From NCBI RefSeq assembly GCF_000143415.4, contig NW_003314261.1, forward strand, positions 5,033,053 through 5,097,052: DNA of 64,000 nucleotides, read 5' to 3'. Position 1 is the first letter of the stretch. The number at the start of each line of letters is the position of its first letter. Both the position numbers and the translations under genes were made by a program. Positions 1 to 10,599 of this stretch are shown here, piece after piece. The notes beneath the pieces were generated by a model. It made no database searches. It was not told the origin of the DNA and worked only from the letters and a program-made list of their open reading frames with translations. Origin of the DNA: Selaginella moellendorffii. Lineage: Eukaryota; Streptophyta; Lycopodiopsida; Selaginellales; Selaginellaceae.

Positions 1-173
1 GCATCGGACGCCGATGTCGCAAAGAACGCTCGCTGCGCCTCCTCCTCGCATTCCAAAGCTCGCAATGGCAGCGCCGGGAGGAAGGTGTCGCAGATCGCGG
101 CCACGGCCTCCAGCTGCGGCGGATCCAAGCTGTGCGCGAATGGAGCTTGCCCGCCTTGAAGATCCGGATGCAT
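1..173 (-). CDS. Long-chain fatty alcohol oxidase, N-terminal fragment (partial)
   Basis: The first 57 codons of a minus-strand gene that runs off the left edge; the start codon is at 173-171. The visible peptide has a short leader and then HSLDPPQLEAVAAICDTFLP. This resembles the N-terminus of plant long-chain-alcohol oxidases (FAO family, membrane-bound GMC-type flavoenzymes that oxidise fatty alcohols to aldehydes), where a 'QL/M..L.AICDTFLPSL' segment precedes the FAD domain. The FAD-binding motif itself lies outside the window, so the call rests on one short conserved block. An unrelated protein with a similar leader is possible. Confidence 0.55.
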   Translation of the reverse strand, partial: MHPDLQGGQAPFAHSLDPPQLEAVAAICDTFLPALPLRALECEEEAQRAFFATSASD

Positions 174-361
174 GGCAAAACAATATAGGGTTTAAACTGA
201 GTCAATGCTACACATATATAGTTTGGAGCCCCATCTTATCACTTTAATTAAAGTTTATGCCTTGAGCCAGAGGTAGAGTTTTCCCATAGTTGATAGTGCT
301 GGAACAAGCAAAAAATGGAATGAGATCACGAGATCATCCAAAGTTTTGCAAGAGAATTTTC

Positions 362-2584
362 TCACCAAGTCGCTCTGTGCATGTACTGCTTCCATGAATC
401 GCTTCCTGCTTCGCGACCGCCGCCAGTAGCCTTCTCACCGCCAAAAGCACCGCCAATCTCAGCACCGTTTGTGGGAATGTTTACGTTAACGATCCCACAA
501 TCGCTTCCTGTTGGCCTGGACGGATTGATCATAGAAGTTTCAGAAGAGACGAGAAACTTTCAATCGTGTTACCCGATCCACTTGAAGATTGTCTCGTGGC
601 TCTTGGTGAAGATCGAGCTGCTGAGGCCTTGGGGGACCGAATTGTTCATGGCGATTGCCTCGTCCAGAGTCTGGAAGTTTTTGGAAACACACTGTGCTTA
701 ACGATGGAGAGATTGGTACCTTAAACTGGAAGACGTAGAGTAGCGGACCAAATAGCTCTTCTTTCACGACGTCTGCATCGTGAGAGATCTCCACAATGCT
801 GGGAGTCACGTAGTTTTCTCCAGGTGACGTTGTGGTACCCACCCCACCGGTTAAGAATTTCCCACCCTGTAAATCATCGGAGGAACAAAGCCCGGATCGC
901 CAAACTTTAAGAAAAAAACAACAAAGTACCTGCGATGCGATTGCTTCTAATCCCTGCTCGAAAGCTTGCTTGGACTGAGAAGAATGCAGTGGTCCAACAA
1001 GACTGTCGTGCTTTAACGGGTCTCCAACTTTGAGCTGTCCATATGCCGTGACTAGCTTTTCGATAAAGTCTTTGTAAATTGCTTGATGCACAAACTGAGA
1101 CAAACACACGACTTGAATGTTAGGAGGATAAAGAAAAAAAAAAAAGAGGAAGAAATAAACGCTCGAACCAAGCGACGACAAGTCGTGCATCTTTGTCCTG
1201 CCGTGCCGACGGCAGCAAACAAGACTGACCGAACAGCGAGAGATAGATCCGCGTCATCCATCACGACGATTGCGTTGTTGCCACTCAGTTCCAAAAGACA
1301 TTTGCCGAATCTGGAGTTCACGTGACACTGGACGATCTGACCAACCTGTCAGTGGAGATTTTTTCACGAGGTAAGCAATCACCTAGAGAAATCGCAAGAT
1401 TTGGCACCAACCTTGCTGCTCCCCGTGAATGAAACCAAAGGTATCCGGCTGTCTTTTGCAATCGCTTCTCCAATTTCGGCCCCTCCACATATACATGTGA
1501 AGATCGCTCCGGGCAAACCGTTGCGCTCTAGCACCCCAGCTATGATTTTCGTCGTTGCGATCGATACGAGAGGTGTTGTTGGAGCTCCTTTCCTTGAGAG
1601 AAAACAACAGAGAGAGAAAGGACAAGTTAAATCCAGGTGTTAAGCGAAGAAAGCAAAAAACAACTTACCATACAACGCAGTTGCCACAGACCAAGGCAAT
1701 GCAAGCATTCCAACCTGAGAACAAAGGCACAACAAATAAAAGTTTAACAAAGAAGAAAACTCATTCATCGTACCAAGTACAGCGCAGGGAAAATTAAAAG
1801 CAGTGATGACTCCAACAATACCAAGAGGATTCCAAACCTGGACAAAGAAAAATCACTGAAATCGCGGCCAAAAGTGCAGATCACGATAATCAAACCTCCA
1901 TCATCATATGGTTTGGTCCTGTAGAGAATAAGAACTAAACATTAGTAGACAAACGCCTTTTAAATCGATAGACTTACGTTCGGATGGTAGAATCAAGCCA
2001 CTTAGCTGACGGCTCAGTCCCACCGCAAAGTCACACATATCTATCACTTCCTGAAAGACGAAGAGCATCAACAAAAGTACCAGCAAAGCTTTTAAGAAGA
2101 GAATGTCGTACTACCTGGACCTCTCCAATTCCCTCCACGAGAATTTTCCCCATCTCAAGCGAAATCAAGCGCCCCAAGTTCTCCAGGTTCTTCCGAAACG
2201 CATCGCCAATCTGCCTCACAATCTCTCCTCTCTTTGGAGCAGGGGTCTGGCAAACAATAAAACTTTGGATAAGTATCGGAGAAAACAAAAAAACAGAGAA
2301 GCATACCAGCATCCAGCTCTCGCGAGCAGATTCACAGGCCTTCAGACTTCTCTCATAATCCTCCAGCGATCCTTCAATGACGGTTGCGATCGGCTAGAAA
2401 TCCCCCAAAAAATCGATCCAATGCGAGAAAAACCGATAGTTCTAACCTGATTGCTCGCAGGACTGAGGCTGGACACCGATTTCCCACCCGCGCGCCACTC
2501 GCCGCCGCCATAGCAGCCTTGATTCGTCGCCTGGAGGCCGAGATCCTCGAGAAACCGGAGCTCCGGGCGCGATCCAAAATCCAT
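362..2584 (-). CDS. ALDH7: Aldehyde dehydrogenase family 7 (antiquitin, ALDH7B type)
   Basis: Thirteen exons: 2447-2584, 2307-2393, 2115-2246, 1978-2050, 1896-1918, 1774-1837, 1669-1714, 1412-1592, 1169-1345, 930-1094, 720-866, 573-670, 362-515. They join in frame to 494 aa, near the usual 508. The NAD-dependent enzyme oxidises alpha-aminoadipic semialdehyde (lysine catabolism) and stress-derived aldehydes. Visible motifs are [20 protein letters not shown], the cofactor-loop block [12 protein letters not shown], general-base Glu about 267 in LLELSGNNA, catalytic Cys about 301 in [13 protein letters not shown], and the C-terminal block [20 protein letters not shown]. Introns are about 50-85 nt with GT-AG ends, and one exon is only 23 nt. 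The gene is divergent from CPN10 with 74 bp between start codons. There is no obvious targeting peptide, so it is probably cytosolic. Confidence 0.96.
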
Positions 2585-2658
2585 GAGATAAGTGTTTTAA
2601 TGCCGATTGCGTGCTGGGGCTATAAACCCTAGGGCTTTAGAGGACGCCGCGAAGCGCA
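2585..2658. promoter_or_regulatory. 74-bp divergent promoter between ALDH7 and CPN10
   Basis: The whole space between the two start codons is 74 bp, so both 5' leaders and core promoters must lie here or overlap the coding regions. It holds TATAAACCCTAGGG around 2621-2634: a TATAAA overlapping a telo-box (AAACCCTA, 2624-2631), an element common upstream of plant housekeeping and ribosomal genes. The promoter role is inferred from position and motif. Confidence 0.6.
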
Positions 2659-3249
2659 ATGGCGATGAAGGTGATCGCTCCCGCGAATAAGAAAATCCTT
2701 CCCTTGATGTCCAGGGTCCTCCTCAGTAAGATCGAGAGCCACGCCGAGAAAACCAAGGCCGGAATCATACTGCCCACATCACACTACTCCGAGAACGAGG
2801 TAAGCTTTTCCTTTCCTTGATCGTTCTTCTTCTCGACTAGTTTCTTCCATAGTTTCTCATCCTTGATCTACTGGGGAGTTCTCATTGTTTCCTAGATCAT
2901 TTTTCTTCGTCCTTCTCAACTCCATAGTTTCTTGCATAGTTTCTCATCCTTGATCTACTTGGGAGTTTTCCTTGATCTAAGTTTTCGATTCTATCGCAGG
3001 TAACAATGGCCAAAGTGGTCGCTGTTGGCCCCGGAGAGGTGACCGAAGGTGGGAAACTCATCCCGGTGTTCGTCAAGGTTGGGGACACTGTTTTAATCGG
3101 AGAGCATGGCGGACATAGAGTGAACGATGAGAAGTAAGCTTCCATTTCCATTCTACGTTTCTCTAACGTGATTCCTACAAATCTATTGGAAAATTCCCAG
3201 TTTGTACCTCTTCAGGGACGAGGACATTGTCGGAATTATTCACGACTAA
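2659..3249 (+). CDS. CPN10: 10-kDa chaperonin (mitochondrial CPN10 / GroES)
   Basis: Three exons (2659-2799, 3000-3133, 3216-3249) encode 102 aa, the expected size. CPN10 caps the CPN60 folding cage in the mitochondrial matrix. Visible features are the N-terminal strand LMSRVLLSKI, the mobile loop KTKAGIILPTS, the hallmark block AKVVAVGPGEV, the roof segment and the C-terminal DEDIVGIIHD. The first Met (2659) follows a telo-box promoter; a second in-frame Met two codons later could also serve. The first intron (200 bp) is long for this region and contains a direct repeat, 'catagtttctcatccttgat', near 2849 and again near 2936. It is the single-domain form, not the double-domain chloroplast CPN20. 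Confidence 0.96.
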
Positions 3250-3368
3250 TGCTGCTAGACGCAAACGAAAACAATCGGATTTTTCCTTCTTCCTAGACGT
3301 AGAAACATTAGATGCCAGAAACTAGCTAGAGAGTGTCGCCGTGAGCTCGGTTTGAGAGGTTTTGCTTA

Positions 3369-4266
3369 CTACAGGGCGCGCGGTGGTGCGATCTTTGCCA
3401 TCCCGAGCCATGCGACGACACCCAAGACGAGCACAGCCCAGCCGAGAACGTCATACTTGAAGTCATTGTTTTGCTTCTTCTTCCTTCCCTGGAGAAGTGG
3501 AAGAAAAGAAGAACTTTGTCAGGAGAAACTATCTCGAAACTATATCTAGAAGATCACCTTTGCCGAGAGATTGGCGCCGCTGCCACTGCCGCTTCCACCG
3601 ATCCCGAGCTGCTGGCTCAGGACCTGTCTTTGAAGCTCCACATAAACATTTGGTGCCTGGCAAGCGAAGGAAAAGAAGTAAGTCCGCGGAGCTTCGAGTT
3701 AGACAAACCTTTGCAGACATTTCCAGCGATTTCATGTAGAGCTCACTCTTCGGCTCCTGCAAGGACACGCTCTAGAACTCGAAAACACGGATTTCTTTTT
3801 CTTCTTTACCTCGTCCAAGGCTTTCTTGAAGCAATCGCTGGCTTTCTTGAAGTACTCGTTGGCCTTGCCACTGTCTGGGAGCAAGAAACCGTGGGCGGTG
3901 TGCGAGTTTCCCAGGCACCAAAGCGTCTCGTGCTTTTTGGGATTGATCGCGAGGGCCTCCCGGAGCTTGGACTCGGATTCTAAAAGCAAAGTGTAAGTGG
4001 AAACAAGCACGGATTCCGACAGCGATCCATACCTTCGATCATGTTTAGCTGATCCTGCCCTTGCCGGAAATGCGCTAGCTCCAGCAAAGCCCCGCCCCAT
4101 TGCGTCAGATTCTGGAGAGAAGAAAACGAAAGGATGAACGAGTGGGGAAGGGAAGAACTTCGCTACTCACATCGGCATCCTCCGGGCAGCGCGCGTAATT
4201 GGCAGCGGCTTTCTCCCTCGTCGCCTCGAAGAAAATGAGGCGCTCCATGTCCTCGCGCGAGTCCAT
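3369..4266 (-). CDS. TOM20: Mitochondrial import receptor TOM20 (plant type)
   Basis: Six exons: 4171-4266, 4033-4111, 3810-3979, 3709-3756, 3558-3656, 3369-3488, giving 203 aa. Plant TOM20 is a tail-anchored outer-membrane receptor that recognises presequences. The TPR core is clear: [18 protein letters not shown], then the signature [20 protein letters not shown], then a helical stretch ending [11 protein letters not shown] Gly/Ser linker precedes the C-terminal membrane anchor ([15 protein letters not shown], about residues 180-195) and a short basic tail. Plant TOM20 is inverted relative to animal and fungal TOM20, and the C-terminal anchor here fits the plant form. An AAACCCTAA telo-box sits about 20 bp upstream of the start (4287-4295). 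Confidence 0.95.
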
Positions 4267-5549
4267 AGCTCCCGCAGCTCAGCTACAAACCCTAATAAAG
4301 TGAGCCCAAAACTTTTTAGGTCAAAAAACAGGGTAGCAAACCTCGAACATGGTAGACGCCTATCCTCCGCGGCGCTGAAGAGATGAAGAAGAAGAAACCA
4401 TCAAAGACTTGGCCTTTTTGCAGCCACAGAGGTCGACACGTGGGCGGAGGATTGATGGTTCGGGGCCAGCACCTTTTATATTGTGGGAATTTGATCGTTG
4501 GTATAAACCAGGAAGAAATCCACCTCTTGTTCAGTATCCATGGTTGTGGGAAAAATCATGGCTGGTAGTCATGGTTTCAGTAACAATACGTGTATTTTAG
4601 GGCTCACTTGCAGGACATCAAGCGCTTTCGGATCAGCGGATTTGGCAGTGGAGGCCACCAAGAGACAGCACTTGGGAGGCTATAAAGAGAGGCACGTGGC
4701 TCCTACACCTTCATTCTCAGGGACTTCATCTACTAAAGGACCCTGCCATCAAGTTATATGTGACATTAGCATTGCTTAATTTGTAGTGCTGTGCAATGAG
4801 GAAGAAGGAGAGTGGATTCTAGGCAAGAAATTGGGCCATCAGGGAGGTTTTAAAATTCCCAACTTGGAGCGCAGTCATGCCGCATGCAAGGCTGTTCAAT
4901 TTTTTTCTCTTTAATTTAGAAAAAAGATAAATTGTCTATAAAGTGGAACAAAAAAGTCCAGTGACTAGTGAGAAAAAGCCACAAGAGCATGGCAAAGTTG
5001 ACAATCACATGGCCTTTAAAGCCTCTTCTTTCTTGGTTTGCAATTCTGCATATACACTTTAACCTTATATGACTAATTTCCACCTCTTTGCTTTATGTCG
5101 TTGTAAATGGACTTCGCGTTAAAGCCCACCAAGCCACATGCAAGGCAAAGTTGGATCAAGTTGGGGGATTGTGGGTACATCGATGGAACTAACTTGCTCT
5201 TTCAGCTCAAATGTTCACTATCTTATTTTATTACATATAAGTCTCCATCCCTTGCTCCATAGAAAGATGTTGTGTGGGATTTACACCAACTGGGAGAGAA
5301 GTCACAAATATTCATTCATTCATGTTTACAAGGTCTCACAGCACATGAGACTGATGGATTCAAATATGCCACAGTGACAATTGCCGTAGTTGTTTGTCAT
5401 CCAATCTCGTTGGCATCTATGTCGTCCATCTCGTCCATTGTGGCCGTTTTTGTGGTTGTGGCTGACCTTTGTCCATGTGCTTCAGTTGGCATGCCATGTT
5501 TTGTTGTGGATTAATATGAGCACCGAAGTGCCAGCATTTCCTCGTCCCC
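4267..5549. other. Gene-poor spacer after TOM20
   Basis: No coding exon or RNA gene could be supported. The left part (to about 4400) is the TOM20 upstream region. The rest is mixed sequence of moderate AT content, probably old repeat debris that grades into the LINE remnant to the right. Confidence 0.5.
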
Positions 5550-7450
5550 CTCTGCTGAGCTCCACCTCCCTCAGAAATAGGCAGAGTTGGTCACCCACTG
5601 TTTGCCTTCAAGGATGATATGGAGATCAGCCCCATGTCAGAGCTTAGCATACGTGGCACAGTCATTGGTCATGTGTTCGACATCCTGAACTCGCTCAAAG
5701 CAGGTTCAGCCACATGGGATTTGTGGTCTCAGCTGTTGGCCTAGCTCCACTATAAGTCTGTGACGTCCCATTCCGTAGCTAGCAAGTAGACTCTGGTTCC
5801 TAGGTGTGAGATCATCATATGCCTCGAATCCAAATTGCCTCCAGGTTGACTGTATCAATGTAAACGTCAAATATGCTGTTGTGTATGGTTCGCAAGGAAC
5901 ACCATTGCTGCAAGGTTTGCCACATCTAGAACTCTAATTGGTCTATCAGTTTAGTGTGTAGTGTTTCAAGATCGTGCCCGAGCTTTTATCCATGTCTTCA
6001 GCTTGCTTCACCACCCTTTCCCTAGAGTCTTGGCCATCTCCTAGGACTCTTGTATTGTTGCATCTGCTAGCTTTTAGCGGTAGAGGAAGTAAGCACTTTT
6101 AACATATACAATGCAGCATCACCATGCTAGGATCTCTAAAGGGAGAAGACTAGATTCAAGAATGAGAATTGGGTCTGTTGTCCTGTATGCACCAAATTTT
6201 GCAGCCAAGAAGGGTTCTAGTTTGTCTCACTTGAGGTGCTAAGGCTAAAGCCCCAACATTCAACACTATACAGTATGTCTACTTTACCCCCCACCTGTGG
6301 ACCTTTGCTCAAGTCAGATGGAACATCACACATGTTTGTGAGACTGCTGTTATTCTCTACTCAACTCTGGTCTTCCATGGGGACTTGTGGTCTACTAGCC
6401 AAGGCATTTGTATGCTATCATGTGTTCTACTGGCTCCTCTTTATATGTGAGCACACACAGCCCAAATACCATCACCTTCATTTTTGCCATATTTACTGTG
6501 AGCCCAGTTTCATCGCAGAATGCAAGGAGTCAAACTGGCATTGTAAATCTCTTTGGCTAATGGCCAAAAGTAGAAGATCATTGGCATATAAAAGTATATG
6601 AAGGATCATCCTTGCAAGTTGGGGAGGATGCTTGACTTGCTAGCACTACTTCAAGCCCATCAATGAATGGTGTAAATTGTGACACTGGAGTTAGATGGGG
6701 ATGCCCGCTCTCCCCCACACTATTTGGCTTGGAGCCATCTTCTTACACATTCTTGTAGAGTCATCTGTATCAGCTCAAGTGGAATGTTGAGCTTATGCTG
6801 AAAGAGCTTGGCTTGTGACCCTGTCAAATGCCTTGACAATATCCACTTGCATAGATTGAGACAGTTTGATTATAGTATAGCTGGGTGACTAGATGGTCTG
6901 TGCAAGAGTAGTGAGGCCTGAATCCCAAGTGATGCCCCATGGAGCAGCTTGCAAATCGACGTTCTGGCAAACATGTCCCTTGTCTTTACAACCATTCGTC
7001 TCCATCCATGTCACAAGGCGTTTCTCAGCCACCTTTTGGTGAAGATTATCAACATCATGATGGTGCAATAATTAAATGGGATTGCTGGGTCTCCTACTTT
7101 ATATATTGGGACGACTCTGTTAATGTTCCATATGGTAGGGGTGCTTCATTATCTCATTGAAGAGTTGACACAAGATGTGGGCCAACCAATTGGCATCCAG
7201 CATTTGCAAAAGCTTAGTTATGAATCTACATACATTGGCTGTTTTATTCTGGTGGTGTGCTCCCGAGCTCATACATTTGGCATATGTGCTAAATCCAAAC
7301 TTCTACGTTCTTGATGAATACTAGTTGGTACATGGTGTGGAAGATCCTGTAAGCCTTTGATGGCATGCGCTTCACCTTGTGAGTCTGTCAGGCATTGACT
7401 TGTTTGGCGTGGTGCCCTTGCCCATACTAGCTTTGGAGTTTCCATTGTAG
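5550..7450 (-). mobile_element. Decayed LINE (non-LTR retrotransposon) reverse-transcriptase region
   Basis: Read on the minus strand with many stops and frameshifts, the order matches LINE ORF2. Near 7110-7080 is NINRVVPIYKVGDPAIPFNY (the 'VVPIFKKGD...NYRTI' block). Near 6850 is VDIVKAFDRV (RT motif A). Near 6770 is FQHKLNIPLELIQMTLQE. Near 6660 is FIDGLEVVL, near 6590 is YANDLLLLAISQRDLQ (motif C, YADD-like), and near 6520 is TGLTVNMAKMKVMVFG. Further left, near 5750, is a segment like the C-terminal part of plant LINE ORF2. No 5' end, poly-A tail or target duplication is recognisable, so the ends are approximate. Motif B is present but inverted (see findings). The copy is inactive. Confidence 0.8.
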
Positions 7451-9059
7451 TTCATATGCCACTAGGTCACCTTCACTGTTATTGGCAATCTACTAGGCTT
7501 TCACTGGCAGTCCTTGATGTTGTTCTGGTTTCTAGAAACCCTGCTAAAGGACCATGACAAGCAGATCTATTGTGCCACCTAGTGGAGTCTTTTGATGTTG
7601 CTGATTCCAAAGCTCCATTGTAGTGCGACTGCATCCAGAGGTTTCAAGTGGTAAATAACTAATGCCTTCCTTAGCCAGCCAATTTGAGCTGGTCTCCATC
7701 TTTGGCTCTATAGTGAAGAGGCCAAAGGACGATGATTAGATATATCTAAGAAGTCTAACAGTGGAAAATGAGAGACATTTTTAGTTGCTATGGTGTCTTC
7801 TATGAAATAATCAATAATGCTGCATCCAACATAGAATTGTCCTAGGTGATGTTGCCAAATTGGGGAGATGGCTGTGAAACCTCTAGTCCATAGGAGTAGT
7901 GATGTGCCATTCAATATTTGCAAGCATGTTGACTGGCAAAGGTGGAGGAGTTTGTATCCACTCCTAGTGTCAAACTTGCCTTGACTAATTTATATCCATC
8001 TCACCTTGTCCTCATTATCTCAATCCTTTTCATTTAATTATTGTAAGTTATTAAATTTTCCATTTTACTTTAGTCACTTAATCACATTTTTAAACACTTG
8101 GACACCAAATGTAACTTTCAAGCCACATTATCTCTGCACTTAGTCCAAGTGCTCCACGTGTCTGAGTTCTATTGCAAACACTTAAAAGTACTTAACATAC
8201 CAACATATTACACCAAAGTCATATCCATTTGCATTTATTCTATTGATAATCTAAAACCATCTGTGCCACAAATCTACCTCTCCAAGGTCAAATCATCTAG
8301 TTTATGAGTGGTCATCCTATAACCACTTCTTAGCATCTTTAAAATATTCCAAGATATAAAGAAATATTGTCTTTTAATATCCCTTTTTCAATCCCCACAA
8401 AGTCCCTCTCTAATCATAGTAATGCTTTCCAATATTACCACTAGTTTAAGGCTTGAAAGTTTATCTACTAAGTCTCAATAACCTTTTGGACTTCTTAACC
8501 ATACCCTTAATTACTAAGCAAGAGGATCATTCTTCTAATCAAAGACTTTGGAATAAACACTACAGCCTAATGCAAGCCATATAGGTACTCTCCCCACATT
8601 TCACCACTAATGTGCTCTAACCATGTAATTAGAGCAATATTTTGATGAACTATGCAAAATATCAAAGTATATAGTGCCACTCACATTTAAATTGGGAGCA
8701 TTGACCATCCAATCTCCTAAAGGAGCTAGAACTAACTCTTGAATACTTCATTAAATCATTTGATTTATCCATTTATATTCACTCTAGCCTTAAACTTTTT
8801 AGTGTTCATATCATCACTTATCACATGGGTATAACATTCTTGGTCACATTAATTCCCTCCTTTTATTATCCTATAAACCCCCTAATGATTGCTTTGGGCT
8901 TTCACCCTTCAGACTCAGTCTTAGTCTTAGTTTTGAACTTAGTCTCATATTTGGTTTTGGATTTGGTTTGGGACTTGCTTTTGAACTTAATCTCGGACTC
9001 AATCTTGAGAATTGTCACATATTAATCATTCTTTTATCCATTTTTAAAGATTTTCTTAT
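7451..9059. other. AT-rich spacer, possibly more LINE debris
   Basis: Stop-rich in all frames. 7451-7950 may be the upstream part of the LINE but has no motif I can name. 7950-9059 becomes markedly AT-rich and continues up to the left LTR of the chromovirus. No gene seen. Confidence 0.5.
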
Positions 9060-9413
9060 TGTTGTCAGAAATCCCTCATATTCTTGACTCTCGCCGGATT
9101 CCTGACACGCAGACCATATTCCTAACTCTCAAGACACTTCTCTATTCCTGACTCTCTAATTTCCCATATGATTCCTAAGTCTCGAACCACATTCTTGATG
9201 ATGACATGGCATCTCCTCAACCTCAGCTATATTTAGGCCATCCTTGATCCAAGAGTGGTAGGGCTTCATCAACCTATAGTATATATAGGTTAGCCTTGTT
9301 CCATTTCTCCACAATCTGAATCAATGCTAGTCTAAGGTTTTTTCTTCGTTTTCATTAGTTTTTCTCTTTATCTTCTGCATTTTCCAGTCTTGATCTTGTT
9401 GGGGGTCTTGACA
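9060..9413 (+). repeat. Left (5') LTR of chromovirus
   Basis: 354 bp, TG...CA ends, the same length as the right LTR. It contains the phrases 'gatgacatggcatctcctc' and 'ctatagtatatataggttag'; the latter carries a TATA-like string (about 9275-9290) probably used as the element's promoter. Confidence 0.92.
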
Positions 9414-9508
9414 GTTTGATTCAGATTATGTTTTTTGCTTTTGCTTTGCTTGTTTTGATTGTTTGATTGCCTTTGCCTTTTTTCCCCCCTTTTCTTTCTT
9501 CTTTGCCG

Positions 9509-10290
9509 ATGGAGTCTCCAAGCCATCTTGATTTCTTTGCCGAAGTCCTTGCAAAAATCAAATTTGAGAATACTGAGCTGAAGGCAACCCTTCTTCACAT
9601 GCAACAGGAGCTTGCTTCACTTTCGGCTCAAGGATCAAGCAAAGTTCTTGAACCAAAGGTGAGTTTCTCGACGAAGTTCTCAGGCAAGCGTCCGGAGCTT
9701 CGTGGATTCCTGAACTAGATGGAGCTGATCTTCACACTTCAACATCAGTGGTACCCCACTCCCAAATCTCAAATCGGCGCGATCGGGACGCTGCTCGAAG
9801 GTGCAGCTTTGTCATGGTTTTCTCCTCTCCTGGAGAAGAGCATGAAAGGGGTCGTGGTTTCGGAGTTGATGGATCTTCAGTTGTTCAAAGAAAAGCTCGA
9901 AGCATGTTTTGGCGAGATGGATTGAGTTTGGGCTGCCACCACAAAGATGAGATGTCTCTCTCAAGGGTCTCGTCCTGCCTCGATCTATGCTGCGGAGTTC
10001 CAACTCCTTGCCTTGGACACTTAGTGGGATGAGCGGGCCCTGATTGATCAATTTCCTTTCGGCCTCAACAATGGTGTCAAGGATTTGTTGCTCACTATGG
10101 AGGATCCCGCGGACCTGTCGGACGTCATCAACAAAGTTGTTTGATGTGACAATCATCTCTTTGAACGTCGTAAGGAAAGTCACCGTACCGCCGTTTTCCC
10201 ATCCTAGACTCAGGAATCCCAACTTGAGTCTTTGGGGCATACTCCTGAACCTATTGCTCTGATCCCAATGGATATCTTTGGTACTCCCCA
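9509..10290 (+). pseudogene. Chromovirus gag, disrupted
   Basis: Starts with ATG at 9509 (MESPSHLDFFAEVLAKIKFE). The typical gypsy gag core follows: KFSGKRPELRGFLN, then MELIFTLQHQWYPTP...IGAIGTLLEGAALSWF, then the LFKEKLEACFGEMD segment. In-frame stops occur at 9716-9718 and about 9923-9925. The nucleocapsid zinc knuckle is not clearly preserved; a degenerate 'CLYCADPNHKIVVCF' around 10350-10395 may be its remains. It would have formed the virus-like particle. Confidence 0.8.
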
Positions 10291-10599
10291 ACTCATCAGA
10301 TGGAAGTTAAGTCCTGCTGAGAAGTAATGTTGAGTATCTCATAATCTTTGCCTCTACTGTGCTGATCCCAATCACAAAATAGTTGTGTGTTTCAAGAAGC
10401 CTCCCCAACTGCTTGAGTTCACTCTGCCTCAAGGTCCACCTCTGTTGCAGCCAGGCAACGACCCTGTCTAAGCAAAGTAGGAGCTGTCTATTTAGACTCC
10501 CCGAATAAAAATCACTTTTCTTCTTTATCAAGCTTTTCATCACCTTTCATCAAAGCCACCACCAATTCCAGCAACTTTCACATCCCATGTCTCCTTTCT

